From Pseudomonas cichorii (GTDB taxonomy: Bacteria; Pseudomonadota; Gammaproteobacteria; Pseudomonadales; Pseudomonadaceae), in NCBI RefSeq assembly GCF_003700275.1, contig NZ_RBRE01000051.1, positions 52,548 through 116,547 on the forward strand: a stretch of 64,000 bases of DNA, in the 5' to 3' direction. The notes under the pieces are model-generated. The model saw nothing but the letters and a program-made list of their open reading frames with translations, ran no database searches and was not told the DNA's origin. A program made the translations under genes and the position numbers. Shown piece by piece: positions 37,432 to 46,730 of the stretch (position 1 is its first letter; every line of letters starts with the position of its first letter).

Positions 37432-40155
37432 ATGACTGATCTGTCCCGTATGCAAGGAATCGCAGGCAGCGCTACTTCCGCTTTGGAAGGGCGATTCTTT
37501 CGTCCGCCCTTGCCCGAGGGCTACCTGTCGCGTCCTCGCTTGTGCGAGCGGCTGGCCGAAGGTTTGTCCGGGCGGCTGTTGCTGATCTGCGCACCTGCCG
37601 GGTTTGGCAAAAGCTCTCTGGCCGTGGAGTTTTGCGAGAACCTGCCTGCGCAATGGCAGAGTCTGTGGCTGGGCCTGAGCCCTCGCGAAAGCGATCCGGG
37701 GCGTTTCCTTGAGCGGCTGCTGGCCGGCTTGCAGCAGTTCTTTCCGCAGTTGGGCGCGCAGGCCATGGGCCTGCTGAAGATGCGCCAGCGCAATCAGCCC
37801 TTTGCTTTCGAGGAATGGCTCGACGGCTTACTGGATGAGCTGGCCATGCACCTGATGTTGAGCAAACCCTTGTTGCTTGTACTGGATGATTACCATCTGG
37901 TGCAGGGTTCGGTGCTTGACCGTTGCGTACAGTTTTTCCTCAAGCACTTGCCGACCGGGCTGGTGGTCATGGTCACCAGTCGCCAGCGTCCGAACTGGCA
38001 TCTGGCGCGTCTGCGCCTGTCCCGGCAATTGCTTGAACTCAATGAAAGTGACCTGCGGCTGACCGACGCCGAATCCCTGGCGGTGCTCGATCAGCATTGC
38101 TGCTCACTGGGCAGCGATGCACGGCAGAACCTGATCCGGCGCAGCGAAGGCTGGGTTGCCGGTTTGCGCTTCTGGCTGCTGGCGGCCTCGGAAGCGGGCG
38201 ATGACCATGCCCTGTCGCAAGCTCTGCGCGATGGTGAGGTACTGATCAGCGAGTACCTGCTCGAAGAAGTCATCGACTGCCTTCCGTCCGATGTGCAGGC
38301 TTTTCTTTATGAAACCGCCTGCCTTGAGCGCTTTTGCGGTGAGTTGTGCGATGCGTCCCGGGACGCCCATGACAGCGCGCAAATGCTGCGTTATCTGCAG
38401 GCGCATCAAGTGTTTCTGGTCCCGCTGGATGAGCAGGGCCGCTGGTTTCGCTATCACCACCTGTTCTCCGATCTGTTGCGTGCGCGACAAGGCAATGGTC
38501 CGCAACAGACCCGCCTGCACCTCAATGCCTGCCGCTGGTTCACGGCCCAGGGCCTGCTGGATGAAGCCATCGAACAGGCCTTGCGCGCCGGGCATCTGGA
38601 TGTCGCTGCCAATCTGGTGCAGAACCTTTCCGAAGAGCAGCTTCTGGCCGAACAGAATGTCGGCATGCTGCTGCGCTGGCGCATGGACCTGCCTGACAGC
38701 CTGCTGACCAGTACACCGCGCTTGATCGTGCTCTATGCCTGGGCATTGGGGCTGGCCTGCCAACTGGATGCTGCCGAGGAACTGGCGGAAAACCTCAGCC
38801 GGTTTCTGCCGGCCCCTTCGGCCACTGCGCAGAAGTCGATGCTCGCCCAGTGGCTGGCGCTCAGTGGCGTCATTGCCCGTGGCCGCGGTGACAGTGAAAA
38901 GACCCAGCGCTACTGCAGCGAAGCGCTGCTCAGCCTGCCGGAAAAACGCTACGGCCAGCGCCTGATGTGCCTGTCGACCCTGGCCAATCTGGGAATCGCC
39001 AACGGCGATCTGTTGCGCGCCAGGGCATTGAATCGCGATGCCCTTGAACTGGCGCAGCGGGTGGCCAATCCGTTGTTCGAGGCATTGGCACATTACGATC
39101 GCGCCAGGGTTCTGCAGGCGCGCGGGGAAATTCTGCGTGCGCTGGACGAAGTTCGTCAGGGCCTGCAGCGTCTCAAAGGGTTATCCACATTGCGCCTGTA
39201 TACCGTACGCGCGCGCCTGACGATTTATGAGGGTTACCTGCTGACGCTGCGCATGCAGGCCGAGGCCGGACGGGCGCAACTGCTCGCCGGTCTGGTCGAG
39301 GCGCGGGCCTGTCGGGATATCAGCGTGTTGATCGGCCATTGTGTGATTGCCGGGCTTGAGGGCCGGGAAGGGCGCTTTGCCGAAGCCTTCGCCGAGCTGG
39401 GCGAGGCCGAGCGCCTGATGCACATCTGGGATGTGCCGCCGATGTTCTACCTGGCGATGATCACGCTGGTCAAATGCGAACTGTGGCTGGTGCAGGGACG
39501 TATCGACCTGGCCGAAGCCTGGTTGCTGCGCCTGACCCAGACATACAGCGGCGGACTGGCGACGGCCGCTCCGGAATGCCATCCACAATTGCCGCAACAG
39601 GTCGAGTTGCAGCGCGCAGCCCTGGAGCTGATTCGCGGTGATACCTGCGCCTCTGCGCAACGTTTGCTGGAACTGGAGCTGCATGCACAGAGCGTCGGTG
39701 CGCAATTGTTGGGGTTGATCGCCCTCAACCAGCGCATTCGCCTGCTGCTGGACAACGCCCGGCAAAGTGAAGCAGCCGAGCTGCTGGAGCGCAGCCTGAG
39801 TGTCGCGCAGGGTGGTGCACTGTTGCCTTTCCAGGGCCTGATCGACGGCCATCCATTGTGGCTGCGCGAGCAACTGCTACCAAGATCGGCCTGCCCGGTG
39901 CGTGATGCCTTGCTGGATAAGCTGCCTTCCTGCCTTGCGCCAGTCACGCAACATTGCAGCGACAGCCTGAGCGTGCGCGAGCTGGGCGTGCTGCAATTGA
40001 TTGCCCAGGGTTGCTCGAACCAGGAGATCAGCGAACAGTTGTTCATCTCCCTGCACACCGTCAAGACCCACGCCAGCCACATCAACAGCAAGCTTGGCGT
40101 CGAGCGCCGCACTCAGGCCGTGGCGCGGGCGAAGGTATTGGGCTTGTTGGGTTGA
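37432..40155 (+). CDS. LAL-type (MalT-like) LuxR-family regulator
   Basis: The 907-residue ATP-dependent regulator has the P-loop CAPAGFGKSSL (Lys60) and Walker B LLLVLDDYHLV (about 142-152), then a long TPR-like helical sensor of about 500 residues. The C-terminal LuxR helix-turn-helix is at about 845-900 (LSVRELGVLQLIAQGCSNQEISEQL (split), then HTVKTHASHI). It sits behind the DUF1302/DUF1329 operon and is likely its regulator, since such trios recur in Pseudomonas; the inducer is unknown. Confidence 0.92.
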   Translation: MTDLSRMQGIAGSATSALEGRFFRPPLPEGYLSRPRLCERLAEGLSGRLLLICAPAGFGKSSLAVEFCENLPAQWQSLWLGLSPRESDPGRFLERLLAGLQQFFPQLGAQAMGLLKMRQRNQPFAFEEWLDGLLDELAMHLMLSKPLLLVLDDYHLVQGSVLDRCVQFFLKHLPTGLVVMVTSRQRPNWHLARLRLSRQLLELNESDLRLTDAESLAVLDQHCCSLGSDARQNLIRRSEGWVAGLRFWLLAASEAGDDHALSQALRDGEVLISEYLLEEVIDCLPSDVQAFLYETACLERFCGELCDASRDAHDSAQMLRYLQAHQVFLVPLDEQGRWFRYHHLFSDLLRARQGNGPQQTRLHLNACRWFTAQGLLDEAIEQALRAGHLDVAANLVQNLSEEQLLAEQNVGMLLRWRMDLPDSLLTSTPRLIVLYAWALGLACQLDAAEELAENLSRFLPAPSATAQKSMLAQWLALSGVIARGRGDSEKTQRYCSEALLSLPEKRYGQRLMCLSTLANLGIANGDLLRARALNRDALELAQRVANPLFEALAHYDRARVLQARGEILRALDEVRQGLQRLKGLSTLRLYTVRARLTIYEGYLLTLRMQAEAGRAQLLAGLVEARACRDISVLIGHCVIAGLEGREGRFAEAFAELGEAERLMHIWDVPPMFYLAMITLVKCELWLVQGRIDLAEAWLLRLTQTYSGGLATAAPECHPQLPQQVELQRAALELIRGDTCASAQRLLELELHAQSVGAQLLGLIALNQRIRLLLDNARQSEAAELLERSLSVAQGGALLPFQGLIDGHPLWLREQLLPRSACPVRDALLDKLPSCLAPVTQHCSDSLSVRELGVLQLIAQGCSNQEISEQLFISLHTVKTHASHINSKLGVERRTQAVARAKVLGLLG

Positions 40156-40163
40156 GGGCAGAC

Positions 40164-41348
40164 TTACCCCGCCTTGCAGCCCGCCCATAACTGATCGATC
40201 TCGCTCAAGTCCCAGTCTTCGGCCTGCTCGATCCTGACGATAGCATCGCGGTCATCCTGGCTTGCCAGATCGATGGTTTGTGGGGCGAAGGTCTTGCGGG
40301 TACGTGCCGACATGAACACTTTCACCTTTGGCTGCAGCAATTGCTCATTCTGCTCGACCACGATGCCCAGGCGTCCGCTTTCCAGGCGTACCAGCGCGCC
40401 CACCGGGTAAATGCCCACGGTCTTGACGAAGTTCTGGAAGACCAGCTCATCGAAGTGGCCTTTCCATGAGGCCATTTCACGGATCGAATGTGCCGCGCCC
40501 CAGCCTTTCTTGTAAGGCCGGTCAGAGGTAACGGCGTCGTACACATCGCAGACCGCGCCCATTCTGGCAAAGATGCTGATTTCATTACCCTTCAGGCCAT
40601 GCGGGTAACCTGAGCCATCGAACTTTTCGTGATGGTGCAGGCAGACGTCCAGCACGATTGCGTTGACCTGCAGGCTTTCTTCGAGAATTTTCAACCCGGC
40701 TTCGGGGTGATGTTTCATGGCGGTGAACTCGTCCGCAGTCAGCCTGCCGGGCTTGTTGAGGATCTGCGGGTCAATCATCATTTTCCCGACATCGTGCATC
40801 AGCCCGGCGACACCTGCCTCGCGTACCTGTTCGTCCGGCATGCCCATGCGCCGCGCCAATGCGACCATCAAGGCGCATACCGCCACGGAGTGCATGTAAG
40901 TGTATTCATCCGAGGTTTTCAGGCGCGACAGACTGATGAGCGCATGGGGGTGGCGCAATACCGAATTGGATATTTCCTCCACCAGCAGCTCGACATCATC
41001 GACGTTCATGGCCCGGCCCATCTTGGCCTCGCTGAACATGGTCATGACGGCATTCTTGGCCCTGCCGCAGATAAGCCGGGCACGCTGGATTTCCTTCTCC
41101 ATGCTGACTGGAGTGGTGTCGTCGCCTTCATCTGTTTTCGCGGCGCCATGCTCCAGCGGCGCCTTGCCACTGCGAGTGTCGATCCAGACTTCCTCGGTGT
41201 CCGACTCCTGGATTCGTTTAAGCGCGTCGATATCCCGGAGCACGACTTCGACCTGGCTTATCCAGAACGGATCATTGTCCCAGGGACGACAGAACTTGTG
41301 GATGTGCATGCCCAGTACAAGTTCTGAAACAGGAATTTTTCTCAGCAT
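40164..41348 (-). CDS. HD-GYP domain c-di-GMP phosphodiesterase (DUF3391 N-terminus)
   Basis: The 394-residue protein has a DUF3391 N-terminus (IPVSELVLGMHIHK) and then the HD-GYP domain. Catalytic elements are intact: H185-D186 in GLMHDVGKMMID, HHHEKFDGSGYP (GYP at 247-249) and the linking histidines at 213-214. It should hydrolyse c-di-GMP and so favour motility over biofilm. It is convergent with the LAL regulator, 8 bases apart. Confidence 0.92.
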   Translation of the reverse strand: MLRKIPVSELVLGMHIHKFCRPWDNDPFWISQVEVVLRDIDALKRIQESDTEEVWIDTRSGKAPLEHGAAKTDEGDDTTPVSMEKEIQRARLICGRAKNAVMTMFSEAKMGRAMNVDDVELLVEEISNSVLRHPHALISLSRLKTSDEYTYMHSVAVCALMVALARRMGMPDEQVREAGVAGLMHDVGKMMIDPQILNKPGRLTADEFTAMKHHPEAGLKILEESLQVNAIVLDVCLHHHEKFDGSGYPHGLKGNEISIFARMGAVCDVYDAVTSDRPYKKGWGAAHSIREMASWKGHFDELVFQNFVKTVGIYPVGALVRLESGRLGIVVEQNEQLLQPKVKVFMSARTRKTFAPQTIDLASQDDRDAIVRIEQAEDWDLSEIDQLWAGCKAG

Positions 41349-41911
41349 GTTCAGTCACCGATAAACCGTTTGGCGACGTGAAAGAGATCTGCAACAAACA
41401 AGGGGCAAGTAAATGAAGTTGTAATGTTATTTGTAAACATGGCTTTATAATCGATGATCGGCATGACCTCACCTCTGCTGGATTAAGGATCTTCCTGATC
41501 TCGTAATGCCAGTATACGGTGCGTTGCATGAAAAAATCATGCGTATTTATATGGCGTCAATAAGTTGGTTTTTATCGATTTTCAATGGAATCAACGGATT
41601 GGAAAATTCTGTTTTCTGACGTCAAAAACCTATCTTTAAAAAATGTTTTAAATGGAAGGTTTTCGTATTGATCAAGTATGGAAGTGTTGCGCTTTATACA
41701 TGTTTGTATCGGGTTTTATATAATCTTGCTGTTACAGAATAACGTTGTGGCCTGGCGAACGCTACCAGGGGCTCTGCTACATTTGTAGCCTTGCCGGCAG
41801 GATCCGGGTGGAACGGGTCGACGGCAACGGTTCAGGCGGCGTTAAGGAATTTTTGACAGATGTCATGCTCTAATCCGCCTATTAGCGTTCGTCAAATCAG
41901 GAGTGTCATCA
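41349..41911. other. 563-base AT-rich intergenic region
   Basis: No supported gene. The stretch 41440-41720 is clearly AT-richer than its surroundings. It should hold divergent promoters for the HD-GYP and OmpA-like genes. A TTGACA near 41853 lies before the OmpA-like gene, but I cannot place a good -10. An inverted repeat TGACAGATGTCA lies at 41854-41865. Confidence 0.5.
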
Positions 41912-42616
41912 ATGTCTAGCTCGCGCCATTTGATTATTGCGGCTATTGCTGTGGGCATGCTGTCGGGCTGTGCATCGCCCAATCCCTATGACAATCAGGG
42001 TCAGGCACAAAACTCGGGTGGCATGAACAAGACCGCCAAATACGGTGGCCTTGGAGCACTGGCCGGTGCCCTGGCAGGCGCGGCAATCGATCATAACAAC
42101 CGTGGCAAGGGCGCATTGATCGGCGCCGCCGTGGTGGGCGCGGCATCGGCAGGCTATGGCTACTACGCCGACAAGCAGGAGGCGGCCCTGCGCGCGAGCA
42201 TGGCCAATACCGGCGTCGAAGTGCAGCGTCAGGGTGACCAGATCAAACTGATCATGCCGGGCAACATCACCTTCGCCACCGACTCTTCGTCGATCGCCAG
42301 CAGCTTCTACTCGCCGCTCAACAATCTGGCCAACTCGCTCAAGCAGTTCAACCAGAACAACATCGAGATCGTCGGTTACACCGACAGCACCGGCAGTCGC
42401 CAGCACAACATGGACCTGTCCCAGCAGCGTGCCCAGAGCGTCAGCACTTACCTGACGTCCCAGGGCGTGGACGCGGCTCGCCTGTCAGTGCGCGGCGCAG
42501 GCCCCGACCAGCCGATTGCCAGCAACGCCGACGTCAACGGCCGTGCGCAGAACCGTCGTGTCGAGGTCAATCTCAAGCCTATTCCAGGGCAGCAGTACGA
42601 GCAGTATCAGCAGTAA
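41912..42616 (+). CDS. OmpA-family lipoprotein with glycine-zipper segment
   Basis: This is a 234-residue lipoprotein starting MSSSRHLIIAAIAVGMLSGC. The N-terminal half has a glycine-zipper-like region (YGGLGALAGALAGAAIDHNNRGKG, split) that may insert in membrane. The C-terminal half is an OmpA peptidoglycan-binding domain (NIEIVGYTDSTGSRQHNMDLS, split, and NADVNGRAQNRRVEV). ATG 41912 follows AGGAG by 9 bases. It probably tethers outer membrane to peptidoglycan. Confidence 0.92.
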   Translation: MSSSRHLIIAAIAVGMLSGCASPNPYDNQGQAQNSGGMNKTAKYGGLGALAGALAGAAIDHNNRGKGALIGAAVVGAASAGYGYYADKQEAALRASMANTGVEVQRQGDQIKLIMPGNITFATDSSSIASSFYSPLNNLANSLKQFNQNNIEIVGYTDSTGSRQHNMDLSQQRAQSVSTYLTSQGVDAARLSVRGAGPDQPIASNADVNGRAQNRRVEVNLKPIPGQQYEQYQQ

Positions 42617-42620
42617 GTGA

Positions 42621-42672
42621 CTCGCGGATGAATCCGCTCCTGCAGACTGCAGGAGCGGATTGATCCGTGAAC
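42621..42672. repeat. REP-type palindrome pair
   Basis: CGCGGATGAATCCGCTCCTGCAG and CTGCAGGAGCGGATTGATCCG face each other with the pairing extended through CTGCAG. It lies between the convergent OmpA-like and acyltransferase genes. Confidence 0.88.
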
Positions 42673-42677
42673 AACGC

Positions 42678-43571
42678 TCAACTCTCTGCCTTGAGCCGAT
42701 CCAGCAAACGATCCTTCTCTTCCCACAACCCGTTGATCCACTGCTGGAACTCCAGACGGTAGGCCGGATCCTGGTCGTAATTCCTGCCGATGAACTGCGG
42801 CGGGATCTTTATCTCTTCAAAGTGCGCCACCACATCCTTCACGTTGCCGCAGAGCAGGTCCCAATAGCCAGGCTGTCCGCCAGGGTAGTGGATGGTGACG
42901 TTGATGATCGATTCCAGCTGTTCGCCCATCGCATCGAGTACGAAGGCAAGCCCGCCGGCCTTGGGCTTGAGCAGGTTGCGAAACGGTGAGTTCTGTTCGA
43001 CATGCTTGGCCTTGGTGAAGCGCGTGCCTTCGGCAAAGTTGAAAATGCCCACCGGATTGTGGCGAAACTTTGCGCATGTACGGCGGGTGGTTTCCAGGTC
43101 CTTGCCTTTCTTTTCCGGATGCCTGGCCAGGTAAGCCTTGGAATAACGCTTCATGAACGGAAAGCCCAGCGCCCACCAGGCCAGACCGATCAATGGCACC
43201 CAGATCAGTTCCTGCTTGAGGAAAAACTTCAGCGGGCGAATGCGCCGGTTGAGCACGTACTGCAGGACCATGATGTCGACCCAGCTCTGGTGGTTGCTGG
43301 TGATCAGGTACGAGTGCTCATAGTCCAGCCCTTCAAGGCCGCTCAACTGCCAGCGAGTGTGGCCGAGCAGGCGGATCCAGAAATTGTTGCAACTGATCCA
43401 GGTTTCCTGGATGTGAATCATCACCCAGTCAGTGAAGCGCTGGGCGGCCTTGAACGGCAGGCAGATCTTGAGCACGGTGACCGGAAACAGCACGGCACAG
43501 CAGGCAAGGGTGTTGAGCGCCAATAACAGTGAGGCAATGACGCCTCGCAATGGTGCAGGCAAGGAATCCAT
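42678..43571 (-). CDS. Lysophospholipid acyltransferase (YihG/PlsC-like)
   Basis: The 297-residue membrane acyltransferase starts MDSLPAPLRGVIASLLLALN with one or two N-terminal membrane segments. The HX4D motif is intact in TSNHQSWVDIMVLQ and the EGTR block in FAEGTRFTKAKH. Related YihG proteins add an acyl chain to lysophosphatidic acid. Start 43571 gives the family-like N-terminus; the frame continues upstream to 43628. Confidence 0.88.
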   Translation of the reverse strand: MDSLPAPLRGVIASLLLALNTLACCAVLFPVTVLKICLPFKAAQRFTDWVMIHIQETWISCNNFWIRLLGHTRWQLSGLEGLDYEHSYLITSNHQSWVDIMVLQYVLNRRIRPLKFFLKQELIWVPLIGLAWWALGFPFMKRYSKAYLARHPEKKGKDLETTRRTCAKFRHNPVGIFNFAEGTRFTKAKHVEQNSPFRNLLKPKAGGLAFVLDAMGEQLESIINVTIHYPGGQPGYWDLLCGNVKDVVAHFEEIKIPPQFIGRNYDQDPAYRLEFQQWINGLWEEKDRLLDRLKAES

Positions 43572-43598
43572 GACGGATAGTGACTCCAGATTAGGGTT

Positions 43599-43637
43599 GG
43601 ATGCCGTCGTGCAGGCCGGGCTCTGCACAACGGCATC
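43599..43637. other. Long inverted repeat between pta and the acyltransferase gene
   Basis: ATGCCGTCGTGCAG and CTGCACAACGGCAT pair with small bulges around a GC-rich loop. It sits after the pta stop and close to the acyltransferase start. There is no U-tract, so it may be a processing or attenuation hairpin. Confidence 0.5.
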
Positions 43638-43647
43638 GGTAGATTTA

Positions 43648-45738
43648 TCAGGAAAGTGTGTCTGCCTGAATCGCGGTCAAGGCGATGGTGTAGACGATGT
43701 CGTCGACCTGAGCGCCGCGTGGCAAGTCGTTTACCGGCTTGCGCAAGCCTTGCAGCATCGGGCCCAGGCTCACACAGTCAGCGCTGCGTTGTACGGCCTT
43801 GTACGTGGTATTGCCGGTATTCAGGTCCGGGAACACGAATACCGTGGCGCGTCCTGCGACCGGGCTGTCTGGTGCCAACTGGCGAGCGACATCCTCGTTG
43901 GCGGCGGCATCATACTGCAGCGGGCCATCGATCTGCAGGCCGCGCTGGGTTTCACGGGCCAGTTGGGTGGCTTCGCGAACCTTTTCCACTTCCTCGCCGC
44001 TGGCGGAGTTGCCGCTGGAGTAACTGATCATCGCCACCCGTGGGGCAATACCGAAAGCGACGGCGGAGTCAGCGCTCTGCAAGGCAATCTCGGCCAGTTC
44101 GCTGGCGCTTGGATGCGGGTTCATGATGCAGTCGCCGTAGACCAGCACCTGCTCGGGAAACAACATGAAGAACACCGACGAAACCAGCGTACAGCCGGGC
44201 GCGGTCTTGATCAGTTGCAAGGCCGGGCGAATGGTATTGGCGGTGGAGTGCACAACGCCGGATACCAGCCCGTCGACTTCATCCAGCGCCAGCATCACGG
44301 TGCCGATCACTACCGGGTCTTCCAGTTGCTGCTCGGCCATCGGCGCGTTGAGGCTTTTGTTCTTGCGCAACTCGACCATCGGCGCGACGTAGCGCTCGCG
44401 AATCAGGTCCGGATCGAGAATTTCCAGCCCCGGCGGCAATTCGATGCCATGTGCCTGGGCAACCGCCAGTACTTCTTCGGGTTTGGCCAGCAGCACGCAA
44501 CGGGCAATGCCGCGGGCCTGGCAGATCGCCGCCGCCTGGATGGTCAACGGCTCGTTGCCTTCAGGCAGGACGATACGCTTGTTGGCGGCCTGGGCGCGCT
44601 GGATCAACTGGTAGCGGAACACCGCTGGTGAAAGGCGCAGCTCTCTTGGCGTGCCGCAACGTTGATGCAGCCAGGCGGCGTCCAGGTGGCCGGCGACGAA
44701 ATCGGTGATGATTTCCGCCCGCTCGCGGTCATCGATGGGGATTTCCTTGTTCAACTGATTCAGGCGCGTGGCGGTGTCGTAGGAGCCGCTGCTGACCGAC
44801 AGCACCGGCAGGCCCGCCTGCAGAGCGCCACGGCACAGCTCCATGATGCGCGGATCGGGCACGGTGTCGCTGGTCAGCAACAGCCCGGCCAGCGGCACGC
44901 CATTCATGGCCGCCAGACTGACCGCCAGGATGATGTCGTCGCGGTCGCCCGGTGTCACCACCAGAACCCCGGGTTTGAGCAGCGGCACGGTGTTGAGCAC
45001 GGTGCGGGCGCAAATGATGATCTTCGACATGCGCCGCTGTTCGTAGTCCCCTGCATTGAGGACCTGCGCGCCGAGCAATTCGGCGACATCTCGGGTGCGC
45101 GGCGCATTCAGCTCGGCCTGAAACGGAATACAGCCCAGCAGGCGGAAATCGCCACTGCGCAGCAGCGGGGAATGTTCCTTCAGGCGCGCGGCGAAAACCT
45201 CCATGCTCTCTTCGGTGCGCACCTTGTTGAGGATCACACCCAGCACTTTCGGGTCTTTCGGCCCGCCGAACAGTTGCGCCTGCAACTCGACCCGTCCCGA
45301 AAGCTCGGTGAGCACTTCGTTTTCCGGGGCGGACACCAGAATCACTTCGGCATCCAGGCTCTTGGCCAGGTGCAGGTTGACCCGTGCGGCATAGCTGGCG
45401 CTGCGGGTCGGGACCATGCCTTCGACAATCAGCACATCCTTGCCCACTGCCGCCTGCTGATAAAGGCTGATGATTTCTTCCAGCAGCTCATCGAGCTGGC
45501 CATCGCCGAGCATGCGTTCAACATGCGCCAGCCCCAGGGGCTTGGGTGGCTTGAGGCCGTGTGTGCGTGCCACCAGTTCGGTGGAGCGTTCAGGGCCGAG
45601 GTCGCCCGGATGCGGTTGGGCGATCGGCTTGAAGAAACCGACCTTCAGGCCGGCGCGTTCAAGGGTACGGACCAGCCCCAGGCTGATGGATGTCAAACCC
45701 ACACCAAAATCTGTGGGGGAGATAAAAAACGTCTGCAT
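43648..45738 (-). CDS. pta: Phosphate acetyltransferase Pta (long form)
   Basis: Pta converts acetyl-CoA and phosphate to acetyl phosphate. The 696-residue long form has an N-terminal P-loop-like domain (FISPTDFGVGLTSISLGL), a DRTGG middle domain and the catalytic PTA_PTB domain from about 375 (RIVLPEGNEPL, ALDEVDGLVSGVVHST and GALQYDAA-like blocks). The usual partner ackA is not adjacent: DUF3565 and slyD follow upstream. Acetate kinase would have to be encoded elsewhere. Confidence 0.94.
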   Translation of the reverse strand: MQTFFISPTDFGVGLTSISLGLVRTLERAGLKVGFFKPIAQPHPGDLGPERSTELVARTHGLKPPKPLGLAHVERMLGDGQLDELLEEIISLYQQAAVGKDVLIVEGMVPTRSASYAARVNLHLAKSLDAEVILVSAPENEVLTELSGRVELQAQLFGGPKDPKVLGVILNKVRTEESMEVFAARLKEHSPLLRSGDFRLLGCIPFQAELNAPRTRDVAELLGAQVLNAGDYEQRRMSKIIICARTVLNTVPLLKPGVLVVTPGDRDDIILAVSLAAMNGVPLAGLLLTSDTVPDPRIMELCRGALQAGLPVLSVSSGSYDTATRLNQLNKEIPIDDRERAEIITDFVAGHLDAAWLHQRCGTPRELRLSPAVFRYQLIQRAQAANKRIVLPEGNEPLTIQAAAICQARGIARCVLLAKPEEVLAVAQAHGIELPPGLEILDPDLIRERYVAPMVELRKNKSLNAPMAEQQLEDPVVIGTVMLALDEVDGLVSGVVHSTANTIRPALQLIKTAPGCTLVSSVFFMLFPEQVLVYGDCIMNPHPSASELAEIALQSADSAVAFGIAPRVAMISYSSGNSASGEEVEKVREATQLARETQRGLQIDGPLQYDAAANEDVARQLAPDSPVAGRATVFVFPDLNTGNTTYKAVQRSADCVSLGPMLQGLRKPVNDLPRGAQVDDIVYTIALTAIQADTLS

Positions 45739-45804
45739 ACTGGCTTCTCGATTGAGCAGTGCAATGGCCGCGATGAAATGCCGCCAGAAAAATCCGGGAG
45801 GTGT

Positions 45805-46125
45805 CTAACGCAACTCCTCGGCGCCAAGACTATCGTTATCTGATGACTTCGCACACCAGCCACAGTGAAAGCCTTGACCTATTTTTTGTTGCCGTTTCTC
45901 TGCGTCCAGCACCCAGGCCCGCGATTGCCATGGCGGCTGGTGGCGCAGGTGCTGGGTGTGGCCGCAGGACAACACCGCGACCCAGTGGCCGTCTTCGTCC
46001 TGCCTGAAGTCAATAACCGTTGAGTTTTCCAATGCGGGCCGTCTGTCAGAGTTGCGTTCGCTTTCGAGCGATGGCTTGGTTAAACTTGCTCGTTCTTCAA
46101 TCTTAAGCAAAAGGTCCTGCCCCAT
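45805..46125 (-). CDS. DUF3565 domain-containing protein
   Basis: The conserved core is VIDFRQDEDGHWVAVLSCGHTQHLRH..., then CGWC near the C-terminus, an apparent four-Cys/His zinc site. Function unknown. The start is uncertain: ATG 46125 gives 106 residues but would put its first bases on top of the slyD start, and there is no convincing ribosome site. A shorter product beginning near 46025 is equally possible. It lies between pta and the divergent slyD. Confidence 0.7.
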   Translation of the reverse strand: MGQDLLLKIEERASLTKPSLESERNSDRRPALENSTVIDFRQDEDGHWVAVLSCGHTQHLRHQPPWQSRAWVLDAEKRQQKIGQGFHCGWCAKSSDNDSLGAEELR

Positions 46126-46609
46126 GCCGATCGCCGCCAACAAGGCTGTCTCTATTGACTATACCCTGACCAACGACGCTGGTGAGGTCATCGACAGTTC
46201 GGCCGGCGGTGCTCCGCTGGTCTACCTGCAGGGCGCCGGCAACATCATTCCGGGCCTGGAAAAGGCTCTGGTCGGCAAAGACGTCGGCGACGAGCTGAAA
46301 GTATCCATCGAGCCGGAAGATGCCTACGGCGAATACTCCGCCGAGCTGGTCAGCACCCTGAGCCGCAGCATGTTCGAGGGTGTCGACGAACTGGAAGTCG
46401 GCATGCAGTTCCACGCTTCCGGCCCGGACGGCAGCATGCAGATCGTGACCATTCGCGACCTGGACGGCGACGATGTCACCGTTGACGGCAACCACCCGCT
46501 GGCGGGTCAGCGTCTGAATTTCGAAGTCAAGATCGTCAGCATCCGCGATGCCAGCCAAGAAGAACTGGCTCATGGCCACATTCATGGCGAAGGCGGCCAT
46601 CAGCACTGA
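46124..46609 (+). CDS. slyD: FKBP-type peptidyl-prolyl isomerase SlyD-like
   Basis: The 161-residue cytosolic chaperone and isomerase starts MPIAANKAVSIDYTLTNDAGEVIDSS. The FKBP part includes PLVYLQGAGNIIPGLEKALVGKDVGDEL (split), the IF chaperone domain lies in the middle, and the C-terminus has a metal-binding His-rich tail (HGHIHGEGGHQH). SlyD-type proteins bind Ni and help nickel enzyme maturation. A terminator follows. Confidence 0.93.
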   Translation: MPIAANKAVSIDYTLTNDAGEVIDSSAGGAPLVYLQGAGNIIPGLEKALVGKDVGDELKVSIEPEDAYGEYSAELVSTLSRSMFEGVDELEVGMQFHASGPDGSMQIVTIRDLDGDDVTVDGNHPLAGQRLNFEVKIVSIRDASQEELAHGHIHGEGGHQH

Positions 46610-46637
46610 TTTGTGCTGCTAAGCTCAGGTAACTGAC

Positions 46638-46702
46638 AAAGGCGCTCTGGCTGTTCTGCGATGACGACTTTCGTTGCGCAGTCTGCCACAGCGCCTTTTT
46701 GC
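46638..46702 (+). terminator. Terminator after slyD
   Basis: AAAGGCGCT and AGCGCCTTTTT pair around a structured loop containing a further CTGCG/CGCAG stem, and a short T-run follows. It lies between slyD and the glutathione peroxidase gene. Confidence 0.7.
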
Positions 46703-46730
46703 TTCGCTCGGCTTCAGGGGGAAGAATTTC

